Shown piece after piece: positions 1-7,578 of a DNA stretch of 9,664 nt (the stretch's first letter is position 1; each line of letters opens with the position of its first letter). The notes under the pieces were generated by a model. It ran no database searches, had not been told where the DNA came from, and saw nothing but the letters and a program-made list of their open reading frames with translations. This DNA is from Pseudomonadota bacterium (lineage in GTDB: Bacteria; Pseudomonadota; Alphaproteobacteria; Rhodobacterales; Rhodobacteraceae): assembly GCA_027623875.1 (NCBI GenBank), contig JAQBUS010000023.1, forward strand, positions 1-9,664. Reading direction: 5' to 3'. The translations under genes were made by a program, and so were the position numbers.

Positions 1-390
1 GTCTAGTGCTACATGGCTTGTGGAGTAAGCCACTTGAAAAGCAGAGGCGTCTTCAAACGACATGTTGGGAGGCAACTCAACACATAGATCCGCTGAGAAT
101 AAGCCATATTCTGCTAAGCCGCCATTTCCTCCGAATACCGCAACCCGCGTGCCGATGATCGGGGTTTTTACATCAGGGCCTAATGCGACCACTTCACCGG
201 CAACTTCCATTCCTAAGGTAAATGGGACTGGAGGTAAGTCTTGGTAAGTTCCTTTTACCATAAGAAGATCTGCAAAATTTAAACCGCAGGCAGAAATCTT
301 TACTAACACTTGTTTTGAACCCGGCACTGGAATTGGTACGTTAATAAGGGTTGGCTTAGTATCAAAATTAATAACTTGAAATGCTTTCAC
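1..390 (-). CDS. NADPH:quinone oxidoreductase, zinc-free MDR family (5' part)
   Basis: Reading leftward from 390 gives 130 uninterrupted codons that run off the left edge, so only the N-terminal catalytic (GroES-like) domain and the first step into the nucleotide-binding domain are present. The proposed start is a GTG at 390-388, preceded by AGGA (401-398) at a 7-base spacing; the protein begins MKAFQV. Family signatures are GLNFADLLMVKG at about residues 36-47, the GMEVAGEVVALGPDV stretch at 60-74, and AFQVAYSTSHVALD at 117-130, which leads into the Rossmann domain. The CGxxGxD zinc site of classical alcohol dehydrogenases is absent, and the NFAD form is typical of quinone oxidoreductases that reduce quinones or activated alkenes with NADPH in the cytoplasm. 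The family is clear from sequence; the exact substrate is not, and an enoyl-reductase-like role is an alternative. It is divergent from hisN. Confidence 0.88.
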   Translation of the reverse strand, partial: MKAFQVINFDTKPTLINVPIPVPGSKQVLVKISACGLNFADLLMVKGTYQDLPPVPFTLGMEVAGEVVALGPDVKTPIIGTRVAVFGGNGGLAEYGLFSADLCVELPPNMSFEDASAFQVAYSTSHVALD

Positions 391-503
391 TAGGGTGTCC
401 TAAATATGGTTGGTGGATAATTTCTTGCTGTTAGTTTAGTATTTTTTTTTATGATCTTAAATACAAAAAATTAAATTAACGAGTTTTAGGTTTCGGAGTT
501 ATC

Positions 504-1301
504 ATGAACAAAAAACTAACAGCGGAATTGATTAAGCTTGGGCATGATTTGGCTGACGTGGCGAGAGAAAAGACATTAGAATATTTTCGCAATTCGAAAT
601 TAGATACGGAAAACAAAGATCAAGAGGGTTTTGATCCGGTCACAATAGCTGATCGCGCTGCTGAAGCAGCAATGAGAACATTGATTGAAAGCAGAAGGCC
701 AGAAGATTCCATAATCGGTGAAGAGTATGGAGAGAAAAAAGGGTCGTCTGGTTTAACTTGGGTCCTGGACCCAATAGATGGAACGAGAGGTTATATATCT
801 GGCACACCGACTTGGGGAACGTTAATAAGTGTAAACGAAAGTGGCCGCTCTATTTTTGGCATTATCGACCAACCGTATATAGGGGAGAGGTTTACCGGCG
901 GGTTTGGACATGCATCCTTTAACGGACCTCTAAGTAAAAGGCTGTTAAAGACCTCTCAAACAAAGGTTTTAAGTGAGGCAATTATGTTTTCGACTGACCC
1001 ATATTCTGGGTCTAAAGTCGAGAATAAGGCTTTTAACGATATTTCAAATATGTGTCGTTTGACCCGCTTTGGGATGGATTGTTATGCATATGGTTTACTT
1101 GCTTTGGGTCATATTGATTTGGTTGTTGAGGTTGGTTTGAAGCCTTATGATATCCAGTCACCTATTGCTGTCATAACAGCTGCTGGAGGTTATGTTACGG
1201 ACTGGAGAGGCGGCCATGCAGAAGAAGGCGGTAGGGTTTTAGCTTCGTCTACGCACGAGTTACATTTAGCTGCCTTAAGTGTTTTAAAATCCATCAATTA
1301 A
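504..1301 (+). CDS. hisN: Histidinol-phosphatase, inositol monophosphatase superfamily (HisN)
   Basis: The 265-residue protein is a full-length Mg-dependent phosphatase of the IMPase fold. Predicted function is hydrolysis of L-histidinol phosphate to histidinol, the penultimate part of histidine synthesis, in the cytoplasm. Visible metal-binding motifs are GEEYG (E73), DPIDGTRGY (D89, D92) and the later Asp in KPYDIQSP (D216), followed by AAGGYVTDW at about 227-234. The features that favour HisN over a generic inositol phosphatase or CysQ are DPVTIADRAAEAAMR near 44-58, WVLDPIDGTRGYI, and IIDQPYIGERFTGG near 120-133; this is inference from family memory. A GGAG (495-498) stands 5 bases before the ATG. 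No other his gene is nearby, which is common for this type of HisN. The stop codon overlaps that of the convergent guaD by four bases. Confidence 0.9.
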   Translation: MNKKLTAELIKLGHDLADVAREKTLEYFRNSKLDTENKDQEGFDPVTIADRAAEAAMRTLIESRRPEDSIIGEEYGEKKGSSGLTWVLDPIDGTRGYISGTPTWGTLISVNESGRSIFGIIDQPYIGERFTGGFGHASFNGPLSKRLLKTSQTKVLSEAIMFSTDPYSGSKVENKAFNDISNMCRLTRFGMDCYAYGLLALGHIDLVVEVGLKPYDIQSPIAVITAAGGYVTDWRGGHAEEGGRVLASSTHELHLAALSVLKSIN

Positions 1302-2599
1302 TTGATTAAACCCCACTTTTCGCCTGCAATCCAGGTGTCTCGTACAGCACGATCATCTCCCATCATGATAGTGGGAAATATGAGATCCCAAATATCATTA
1401 GAACGCTCAGCTCTCTGTTTGATCTCCGGCGTGGATTTTAAGTCTAATACTACAATATCAGCCTCCATACCCGGTACCAGATTCCCTATTTTATGATTCA
1501 AGTGTAAAGCCTTTGCAGAACCACAGGTGGATAACCATAAAAGGTGAGCAGGGTGCATGGGGTCGCCTCTTAACTGGCCAATTTCATATGCCGCGGCCAT
1601 AACCCTAAGCATAGAAAAAGATGAACCGCCACCGATATCAGTTGCTAAACCAATGTTGAGGCCTTTATCCGACAGTCCAGATAAATCAAAAAGTCCCGAA
1701 CCAATGAATGTATTCGATGTTGGGCAGTGTGCTATCGATGAACCTATTTCGGTTAGGCGGGATATCTCTCGTTCATTTAAATGAATTGCATGCCCAAATA
1801 AACTTCGTGAACCAATTAAGCCACTGGCTTCATAGGTATCTAAATAGTCCTTAGCCTGAGGAAATAACTTTTTAACCCATTCGATTTCTTCTATTTGCTC
1901 GCTGATGTGCGTTTGCATCAGGCAATCGGGATACTCTTTCCATAAGGCGCCAAGGGCCAATAGCTGTTCTGGCGAGGATGTTGGAGCAAACCTAGGTGTA
2001 ATGACATATTCCAACCTATCTACTTTATGCCATTTTTGGATTAATGCTTTGCTTTGTTCGTAAGCCAATAAAGCATTGTCCATAAGGTTTTCGGGAGCAT
2101 TTCTGTCCATACAAGTTTTACCGGTGAGCGCCCTTAACCCCCTAGCTTTTGCAACTGAAAAAAAAGCATTAACACTTTCAGGGTGTGTAGTCCCATAACT
2201 CACAGATGTTGTAACACCGTTAGAGAGAGCAATATCAAAATATCTATTAGCAATTTCTATAGCGTAATCGTGGTCAAAAAACCTTTCCTCTTCTGGAAAA
2301 GTGTACTCATTTAACCAATCTATTAGGCGCCGTCCCCAGCTACTTATTATGGCTGTTTGGGGGTAGTGCAGGTGGGAGTCAATAAAGCCAGCTAATATTA
2401 GATCTTGGCCATAATCTACGATTGTGGCATTTTTTGGACTATGAATCGTATCAGAGCTCCCAACGTCCGTTATGATGCCATCTTTGATAACAACCATACC
2501 GTTAGTCTCATGGCTGTATGAATTTTTTAAACCATTTACCAAGGGGTTATCATTAAAACTTAGTGTTTGACCCAATAGAACTTTTGTTTGACTAATCAT
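1298..2599 (-). CDS. guaD: Guanine deaminase (GuaD), amidohydrolase superfamily
   Basis: The 433-residue protein is full length for a guanine deaminase, which converts guanine to xanthine and ammonia in purine salvage or catabolism in the cytoplasm. The zinc amidohydrolase residues can all be placed: GFIDSHLHYPQ (H76, H78), QTHISE (H231, with E234 as the likely proton shuttle), FGHAIHL (H270) and ATDIGGG (D321). Guanine-deaminase-specific stretches include KTCMDRNAPE near 161-170, TPRFAPTSS near 201-209, AHCPTSN near 290-296 and GGGSSFSMLR near 323-332. The ATG at 2599 fits the family N-terminus, although its ribosome binding site is weak (GGGCAG almost touching the start). No other purine-catabolism gene (xanthine dehydrogenase or allantoin genes) is in view. 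It ends inside the stop of hisN and is divergent from mgtE. Confidence 0.93.
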   Translation of the reverse strand: MISQTKVLLGQTLSFNDNPLVNGLKNSYSHETNGMVVIKDGIITDVGSSDTIHSPKNATIVDYGQDLILAGFIDSHLHYPQTAIISSWGRRLIDWLNEYTFPEEERFFDHDYAIEIANRYFDIALSNGVTTSVSYGTTHPESVNAFFSVAKARGLRALTGKTCMDRNAPENLMDNALLAYEQSKALIQKWHKVDRLEYVITPRFAPTSSPEQLLALGALWKEYPDCLMQTHISEQIEEIEWVKKLFPQAKDYLDTYEASGLIGSRSLFGHAIHLNEREISRLTEIGSSIAHCPTSNTFIGSGLFDLSGLSDKGLNIGLATDIGGGSSFSMLRVMAAAYEIGQLRGDPMHPAHLLWLSTCGSAKALHLNHKIGNLVPGMEADIVVLDLKSTPEIKQRAERSNDIWDLIFPTIMMGDDRAVRDTWIAGEKWGLIN

Positions 2600-2638
2600 A
2601 CTGCCCGATGTTCACATTTAAATAAATTTACTACCCTT

Positions 2639-2671
2639 AAGGTCTACCTTTATAGCTAAGGTTTGGCTATA
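2639..2671. promoter_or_regulatory. Clustered dyads in the guaD/mgtE divergent intergenic region
   Basis: The 102-base gap between the guaD and mgtE starts contains adjacent perfect inverted repeats: AAGGT-CT-ACCTT at 2639-2650, then TATAGC, 9 bases and GCTATA at 2651-2671. The first overlaps a CCTTAAGG palindrome at 2635-2642, and AAGGT recurs at 2658-2662. A TATAAA on the minus strand (2654-2649) could be a -10 for guaD, which would place the dyads over a promoter. The symmetry is seen directly; an operator role, or a leader hairpin for mgtE, is inference. It does not resemble the Mg-sensing M-box. Confidence 0.35.
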
Positions 2672-2701
2672 GATATCATCAAATAAAGGACTTATATCAT
2701 C

Positions 2702-4084
2702 ATGGCTGATAAATTTAATAAACAAGAGGACTGGCCAGGCGATGGTTACGCTCTTGCTCGAAGTTTGGTTGATTTAATTCTAATTTCGATTGAAACCCGG
2801 GACTCAAATATGCTGGATGCGCTTTTGGAGCCATTGCACCCTGCCGATATTGCTGATGCCTTGGAGCAAGTTAGTAGCTCTCAACGAGAATCTTTAATCT
2901 CACTTTGGTCAAATTTTGACGGAGCAATTCTTTCTGAGTTAAAAGAGAGCGTACGAGAAGAGATAATTCTATCTTTAGCCCCACAAATTCTAAAAGAGGC
3001 GGTTAGGGATTTAGAGTCAGATGATGTTGTAGACCTTATTGAGGATTTAGAGCATTCACAAAAAAAATTAGTTCTTGATGCTTTGTCTGATGGAGAGCGT
3101 ATTGCTGTTGAGCAGTCGCTGGGTTACCCGGAATTTTCAGCTGGACGATTGATGCAGCGAGAGGTTGTGGTTGCCCCAGAGCATTGGACTGTGGGGGATA
3201 CGATTGACTACCTTCGGGGCAGTACTTCACTGCCCGATCAGTTCTATCATATAATTTTGGTTAGCCCTGCATATCATCCAACGGGTTACGTTGCTTTGGG
3301 AAGGTTGCTCTCTTCAAATCGAAAAGTTAGGCTTGTAGAAATTCTAGAAAAAAACTTCCGGACTGTCCCTTCTTTTCAAGACGAGGAGGAAGTAGCATAT
3401 GCATTTAATCAATACCATTTGATATCTGCACCCGTAGTTGACTATGATGATCGGTTGATCGGAGTGATTACAATTGATGATGCGATGAGTGTTTTGGGTG
3501 AAGAGGCCCAAGAAGATATTTTAAGATTAGCCGGCGTGAGTTCAGATGCCAGTATAAGTGACAATACGTTTGAAACGGTTCGTCAAAGATTTCCTTGGCT
3601 TGCGATAAATTTGGGAACGGCTATTTTAGCAAGCGTTGTAATTAGTCAGTTTGAAATAATATTAACTCAGATTGTTGCACTGGCTATACTCATGCCAATC
3701 ATTGCATCGATGGGAGGCAATGCAGGAACGCAGTCACTTACCGTTGCAGTTAGAGCGCTTGCGACTAAGGATCTTACGCGGTCAAATTTATGGAGAACTG
3801 TTCGGCGGGAAGTTGTGGCTAGTTTAATAAACGGATTTATCTTTGCCGTATTCATGAGTTTTATCGGCATGTTTTGGTTTGGAATCCCTTTATTGGGGTT
3901 CGTAATTGGAGTTGCTATTGTTATAAATTTAGCAATTGCAGCACTAGCAGGAATCTTAATACCGATAGGCTGTGAAAGATTAGGTGTTGACCCGGCTTTG
4001 GCATCAGGCACTTTTGTTACTACGGTTACAGACGTAGTTGGCTTCTTTGTGTTTTTGGGGTTGGCCAGTCTAATTTTGATTTAG
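2702..4084 (+). CDS. mgtE: Magnesium transporter MgtE
   Basis: The 460-residue protein has the full MgtE architecture: a cytoplasmic N domain of short helical repeats (about 25-140, containing LHPADIADALEQ), a tandem CBS pair (about 145-270, with ISAPVVDYDDRLIGVIT in the second), a connecting helix with the RFPWLAINL start of the membrane part, and about five transmembrane helices from 300 to 460. The pore signatures are MPIIASMGGNAGTQSL at 331-346 and LGVDPALASG at 427-436, followed by TTVTDVVGF with D444, which corresponds to the Mg-binding aspartate of the family. These proteins are dimeric Mg2+ channels of the inner membrane, gated by cytoplasmic Mg2+ through the N and CBS domains. AAGGA (2686-2690) lies 11 bases before the ATG. 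The gene is divergent from guaD, and its TAG overlaps the stop of the next, convergent gene by four bases. Confidence 0.95.
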   Translation: MADKFNKQEDWPGDGYALARSLVDLILISIETRDSNMLDALLEPLHPADIADALEQVSSSQRESLISLWSNFDGAILSELKESVREEIILSLAPQILKEAVRDLESDDVVDLIEDLEHSQKKLVLDALSDGERIAVEQSLGYPEFSAGRLMQREVVVAPEHWTVGDTIDYLRGSTSLPDQFYHIILVSPAYHPTGYVALGRLLSSNRKVRLVEILEKNFRTVPSFQDEEEVAYAFNQYHLISAPVVDYDDRLIGVITIDDAMSVLGEEAQEDILRLAGVSSDASISDNTFETVRQRFPWLAINLGTAILASVVISQFEIILTQIVALAILMPIIASMGGNAGTQSLTVAVRALATKDLTRSNLWRTVRREVVASLINGFIFAVFMSFIGMFWFGIPLLGFVIGVAIVINLAIAALAGILIPIGCERLGVDPALASGTFVTTVTDVVGFFVFLGLASLILI

Positions 4085-5919
4085 CTTCGTGGTAGCTCTA
4101 ACGTTATAGTCTTCCCATCTTTAATATACTCCAGCTTATTTTTCCTGATGGACGCGACGCGCCCTCCTTGAAAAGCATCACCCACCTGAAGCCTCTCGAT
4201 CTGCCCGTTAGATAACCTTACAAGCGCTGCGCTTTTAGAAGTCGTGCCGAAAACCCCAATTAAAGAAATTCTTTTTAGATCAATGGTTCTTCTGATGACG
4301 GCAGCCTTAACTACTGAATTTGGGGAAGGACCGCTGGCCTTAGCGCGACTCGAGAAGGCTATTGAAAACTTCTTTGAATCATTTTCGCGGAAATCATTGA
4401 TTTCCTTAACAAGGTTTGCAATGGTACTTGGCCGTTTTCCAGGCGCAAATTTGGAAAACTCATTAGGGGAGCTAACCCCAAGTATCGAGTTGTCAGTTTG
4501 TTCTAATATATTACGCGGTCGGGGCGTTGGTTTGAGTTCTTCAGGTATTTCATCATTAGTATTAATTGGAATGATGTTTAGGCTTCTAGGACGTCTCTTG
4601 GCTACTACTGGGGGTTGCCCGAGGTAAATCAATATTCCATCTGGGTTTGTTGCGCCTGTAATGCTGGGTTCCACTAGGCCCAGGGAATTAAAGGAAAACT
4701 CGGTAGCATTCGCCAGCGGAGAAAGTGGGGTTATAAAAGGTAATTCTTGATCTCCGTTGGCAATACTGAAAAGTGATGGGGCTTCCTCAAAAGCTGGCTC
4801 AGGATCCACGGTTGCTTCATAAGACTCATGTGAACCATTTTCAGTTTTTATATCTTTTAAAATCGGGGCTAATTGCCAAATACCTGTTTCCGTATATATC
4901 AGGTTTGCTTTGTTTTTTTCAGAAAGTATTTTTGACTGAAGAGTTTCCTCTTCAATTATTTTATCACTAGAGAGGGTTTTTGTATTAACTTTATCTTGAG
5001 AAGGCCCTGGCCCATTAAGTGATGAATTAGAGGTTAAATTCGTAGTCGTATCTTTGTTATACCAGTTGGCTAAAGAAAAAATTGAGAAGAAACCCGTTGG
5101 AAGAATAACTATAAAAAGAAGTGTTATTAGAAGTTTTCTAATGCGATTTCTAATCTCTGCAGATTTACGGTTCTCTAATTCGTCAAATGGGTTAAATGAC
5201 CCTAACTTCCGCTCATTCCCAAATCCACTATCTATCTTATTTTTAGGTATAGTACCCGGTTCGGTTAACTTGAAATTGGGATTTGGCGTTTTAGTAAGAG
5301 GTAGTTTTATTGAATCTAATTTTGAGTTAGAAAATCTTGAACCTAAGTAGCTAAGCTTTTTTTCTGAAGCTAACATTTGTGGATCTAGGTTTGGTTCTTG
5401 AATAATCTTAACTACATTTATATCTGGAATGAATTCATGAAATTTGGTTAATACACTTGATCCTAAATTTGGTTCGGTTCTAAAATCGTCTGAATTAGGC
5501 ATCGTAGTATATCCAGAGATTTGAAAATCAAACCGAATTAAAAAACGTTCAACTTCATTCAAAAGCTCTTTTGAAACGGCGATTAGATTAAATTTCGGGT
5601 GTTCGCCACTTATATGATAATTAAGCTCTTCAAGTTTGAAAGGTGTCTTAGCTTCTAACACCTCTCGAATGTCTAGTGACTGATTTTCCGGTAGAATGAA
5701 CTTGGTAAAAAATAATTGGGAGATAGGAAGAATTACCTTTAGTGGCGTATTTTTGCCGTTTAAACCGAGTAAGATATCCTTTAGTATCCCAAGTTCACTT
5801 TTTAAGTGTTTAGAGCTTGTGATAGCTTGACCTCTTTCAATCCATCCGATTCCATTTTGGGATCGCTGCAATAAAACGATGCTGTCTTCGGATAACAATA
5901 GAGAAAAATCTGGAGTCAT
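4081..5919 (-). CDS. Orphan GspL/PilM-like and PilP/GspC-like bitopic membrane protein
   Basis: This 612-residue protein has no name I can assign. Residues 1-140 look like the cytoplasmic actin-like domain of GspL/PilM: an LPISQLFFTKFILPEN strand pattern near 64-79 is followed by DIREVLEAKTPFKLEELNYH near 83-102, the usual site where such proteins read '...LPFLLEE'. A low-complexity linker (about 145-255) leads to a basic cluster (RNRIRK, 257-262) and one hydrophobic segment at about 263-286, predicting an N-in, C-out inner-membrane topology. A long periplasmic linker rich in Ser, Pro and Asn carries three Arg-Pro patches (R443, R467, R496). The last 65 residues (ISLIGVFG, ALVRLSNGQIERLQVGD, GGRVASI, ITLELP) match the pattern of the PilP/GspC homology domain. 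No secretin, ATPase or pseudopilin gene is nearby. The start has AGGA only 4 bases upstream of the ATG. Coding status is firm; the domain assignments are by eye. Confidence 0.82.
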   Translation of the reverse strand: MTPDFSLLLSEDSIVLLQRSQNGIGWIERGQAITSSKHLKSELGILKDILLGLNGKNTPLKVILPISQLFFTKFILPENQSLDIREVLEAKTPFKLEELNYHISGEHPKFNLIAVSKELLNEVERFLIRFDFQISGYTTMPNSDDFRTEPNLGSSVLTKFHEFIPDINVVKIIQEPNLDPQMLASEKKLSYLGSRFSNSKLDSIKLPLTKTPNPNFKLTEPGTIPKNKIDSGFGNERKLGSFNPFDELENRKSAEIRNRIRKLLITLLFIVILPTGFFSIFSLANWYNKDTTTNLTSNSSLNGPGPSQDKVNTKTLSSDKIIEEETLQSKILSEKNKANLIYTETGIWQLAPILKDIKTENGSHESYEATVDPEPAFEEAPSLFSIANGDQELPFITPLSPLANATEFSFNSLGLVEPSITGATNPDGILIYLGQPPVVAKRRPRSLNIIPINTNDEIPEELKPTPRPRNILEQTDNSILGVSSPNEFSKFAPGKRPSTIANLVKEINDFRENDSKKFSIAFSSRAKASGPSPNSVVKAAVIRRTIDLKRISLIGVFGTTSKSAALVRLSNGQIERLQVGDAFQGGRVASIRKNKLEYIKDGKTITLELPRS

Positions 5920-6068
5920 GGTTCCTAATACTAGCTAGCTAAATAAAAATTGGTAAAAAGAGATAATTTTAGTCTTCGTCTCAATTTATACTAAATTAAT
6001 TCCAACTTAAAGAAAAAGCAAAAGTTTTACTAGTTTTAGAGAACTTAAGTGATAGTTTTTATTTTAGT

Positions 6069-7361
6069 TCAAGCTGTAGCTTTTGTAAGGGCTTGATCTA
6101 GATCTGCTATTAAGTCTCCGACATATTCGATCCCAATAGAAACTCGAACAGTGTTTGGCGCTGCTCCAGCAGCCTCTTGTTGCTCTCTAGTCAACTGACG
6201 ATGAGTGGTAGATGCAGGATGAATAATAAGAGATCTCGTGTCACCCAAGTTTGCTACGTGACTAAAAATCTCCAAAGATTCTACTAATTTTATACAGGCT
6301 TCATACCCACCTTTAACTCCAAATGTGAAAAGACCACCAGCGCCTCGGGGACAGATTTTATCTACCCTTTTGTAGTAAGGAGACGACCTTAGCCCGGCGT
6401 ATGAAACAAAATCTATACGAGAATCTTTTTCAAGCCATTCAGATATTGTTTCCGCATTCTCTACGTGTCTGTCCATTCTTAACGAAAGTGTTTCAATTCC
6501 ACATAATGTATAATGCGCGGCTTGTGGGTTCATGGTCATTCCAAGGTCACGAAGGCTAATTGCAATTCCAAAGAAAGTAAAAGCTAGGGGGCCAAATGTT
6601 TCAGCAAATTTTAGCCCATGATAGGCTGGTTCGGGTTGACTTAATGAAGGAAATTTATTTGAAGAAGACCAATCAAAATTTCCTGAGTCAACAACACAAC
6701 CCCCGGTGACAGTTCCGTTCCCTGTTAAATATTTTGTAGTTGAGTGCACCACAAGTGTTGCTCCATGCTCGATCGGTCTACAAAGGTATGGAGTAGCTGA
6801 GGTGTTGTCGACGATTAAGGGTATAAGAGCTTTATTCGAGATTTTAGCTATTTGGTCTAAATCTGTTATGTAACCACCAGGGTTTGCAATTGACTCACAG
6901 AAAATAGCTCGAGTATTTTCGTCTATTGCGTCTTCTAGTGCTACTAAGTCATCGAAATCAACGAATTTAGCAGACCAACCAAAACGTTTTATTGTTTGAG
7001 AAAATTGGGTAACTGTTCCGCCGTAAAGGCGTGTCGAGGCAACAATGTTATTTCCAGGTTGCATTAGTGGGAACAGAGCCATGATTTGAGCTGCATGACC
7101 TGAGGAACAACAAACCGCTCCAACGCCGCCTTCTAAGGTCGCGATTCTCTCTTGTAAAACTGCTACTGTTGGGTTGGTTAGCCGAGAGTATATGTAACCA
7201 ACTTCTTGTAGATTAAACAGCGCTGCGGCATGTTCGGCATCACGAAAAACGTAAGCAGTTGTCTGATGGATTGGAGTTTGACGGGACCCTGTTGTTGGAT
7301 CTGGCCTAGCACCAGCATGAATTTGTAAGGTGTCGAAACCGTAACTTTCTGTGTCAGACAT
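6069..7361 (-). CDS. metY: O-acetylhomoserine sulfhydrylase (aminocarboxypropyltransferase)
   Basis: The PLP-dependent enzyme of the Cys/Met-metabolism family makes homocysteine from O-acetylhomoserine and sulfide (direct sulfhydrylation), in the cytoplasm. I place the start at 7361, giving 430 residues beginning MSDTESYGFDTLQIHAG, because AGGAG lies 7 bases upstream; an in-frame ATG at 7385 has no ribosome binding site. Visible residues are the Schiff-base Lys in HSTTKYLTG (K210), YIYSRLTNPT (Y58, R60) for phosphate contact with the neighbouring subunit, the PLP-ring Asp in VDNTSATP (D185), and GDTRSLIIHPASTTH at 373-387, which binds the substrate carboxylate. The length and the GLKFAETFG stretch (near 249-257) fit MetY rather than the shorter MetB/MetC/MetZ proteins. 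It is divergent from an Lrp-type regulator across 252 bases and ends 149 bases before the start of the GspL-like gene. Confidence 0.93.
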   Translation of the reverse strand: MSDTESYGFDTLQIHAGARPDPTTGSRQTPIHQTTAYVFRDAEHAAALFNLQEVGYIYSRLTNPTVAVLQERIATLEGGVGAVCCSSGHAAQIMALFPLMQPGNNIVASTRLYGGTVTQFSQTIKRFGWSAKFVDFDDLVALEDAIDENTRAIFCESIANPGGYITDLDQIAKISNKALIPLIVDNTSATPYLCRPIEHGATLVVHSTTKYLTGNGTVTGGCVVDSGNFDWSSSNKFPSLSQPEPAYHGLKFAETFGPLAFTFFGIAISLRDLGMTMNPQAAHYTLCGIETLSLRMDRHVENAETISEWLEKDSRIDFVSYAGLRSSPYYKRVDKICPRGAGGLFTFGVKGGYEACIKLVESLEIFSHVANLGDTRSLIIHPASTTHRQLTREQQEAAGAAPNTVRVSIGIEYVGDLIADLDQALTKATA

Positions 7362-7368
7362 TATTTTA

Positions 7369-7373
7369 CTCCT
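7369..7373 (-). promoter_or_regulatory. Ribosome binding site that fixes the metY start
   Basis: On the minus strand AGGAG is followed by 7 bases and then the ATG at 7361-7359. It supports this ATG over the upstream in-frame ATG at 7385, which would add eight residues (MVFHRSKI) not expected in the family and is preceded only by an A-rich run. Confidence 0.75.
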
Positions 7374-7458
7374 GTGGAAGACCATTTTTTTGATGTGACG
7401 TAATCTAATTATTTTGCCGTATTTAGGTTTTATGACTTGTTGTTTTTCTTTAACCCAG

Positions 7459-7473
7459 TTCCGAATTTAGGAA
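7459..7473. promoter_or_regulatory. 15-base inverted repeat, possible Lrp-family operator
   Basis: TTCC-N7-GGAA is a perfect 4+4 dyad spanning 15 bases, about 100 bases upstream of the metY start in the metY/lrp divergent region. The length matches typical Lrp/AsnC operators, but the arms differ from the classical consensus, so its assignment to the adjacent regulator is only inference. Confidence 0.3.
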
Positions 7474-7539
7474 AGTAAATTAGCTTAATATTAGATTAAC
7501 AGTATTGCAGAAAAAAATTCCTTTTAATATAAAAAAAAT

Positions 7540-7568
7540 TTGTATTTAGTGACTTTTTCTTTTATTAT
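7540..7568 (+). promoter_or_regulatory. Candidate promoter of the lrp-type gene
   Basis: TTGTAT (7540-7545) and TATTAT (7563-7568) are separated by 17 bases. The -10 matches five of six consensus positions, while the -35 matches only three. The expected transcription start near 7575 would leave a short leader of about 40 bases and put the dyad at 7579-7593 just downstream of it. The surroundings are very AT-rich, so chance matches are likely. Confidence 0.35.
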
Positions 7569-7578
7569 GGAATTTATT

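Noticed and set aside
62..247. Plus-strand open frame of 61 codons
   Set aside because: It is a shadow of the oxidoreductase gene on the other strand, where the family motifs read cleanly.
425..455. Promoter for hisN, TTGCTG with TATGAT
   Set aside because: The -10 like element is good but the spacing is 19 bases, and the region contains a nine-T run that makes chance -10 matches likely; too weak to list.
3667..4011. Minus-strand open frame of 114 codons
   Set aside because: It lies wholly antisense to the membrane domain of mgtE, whose pore motifs are intact; composition is that of a mirror frame and there is no recognisable domain.
4244..4627. Plus-strand open frame of 127 codons
   Set aside because: It is antisense to the C-terminal part of the GspL/PilP-like gene, which has a clear conserved domain there; no ribosome binding site or family signature is seen.
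5920..6068. Intrinsic terminator downstream of metY
   Set aside because: The 149-base gap has only short AT-rich palindromes such as ACTTAAGT and CTAGCTAG; no GC-rich stem followed by a T run on the minus strand.
7362..7385. Longer metY reading frame starting at 7385
   Set aside because: The upstream ATG has no ribosome binding site, whereas the ATG at 7361 has AGGAG at 7 bases and matches the usual MetY N-terminus.
7362..7440. SAM-sensing riboswitch (SAM-II or SAM/SAH type) ahead of metY
   Set aside because: These are expected in alphaproteobacterial methionine genes, so I looked. A GTCACA and a TTCC-ACA-GGAG mini-hairpin over the ribosome binding site are present, but the conserved pseudoknot strands of the known classes cannot be assembled.
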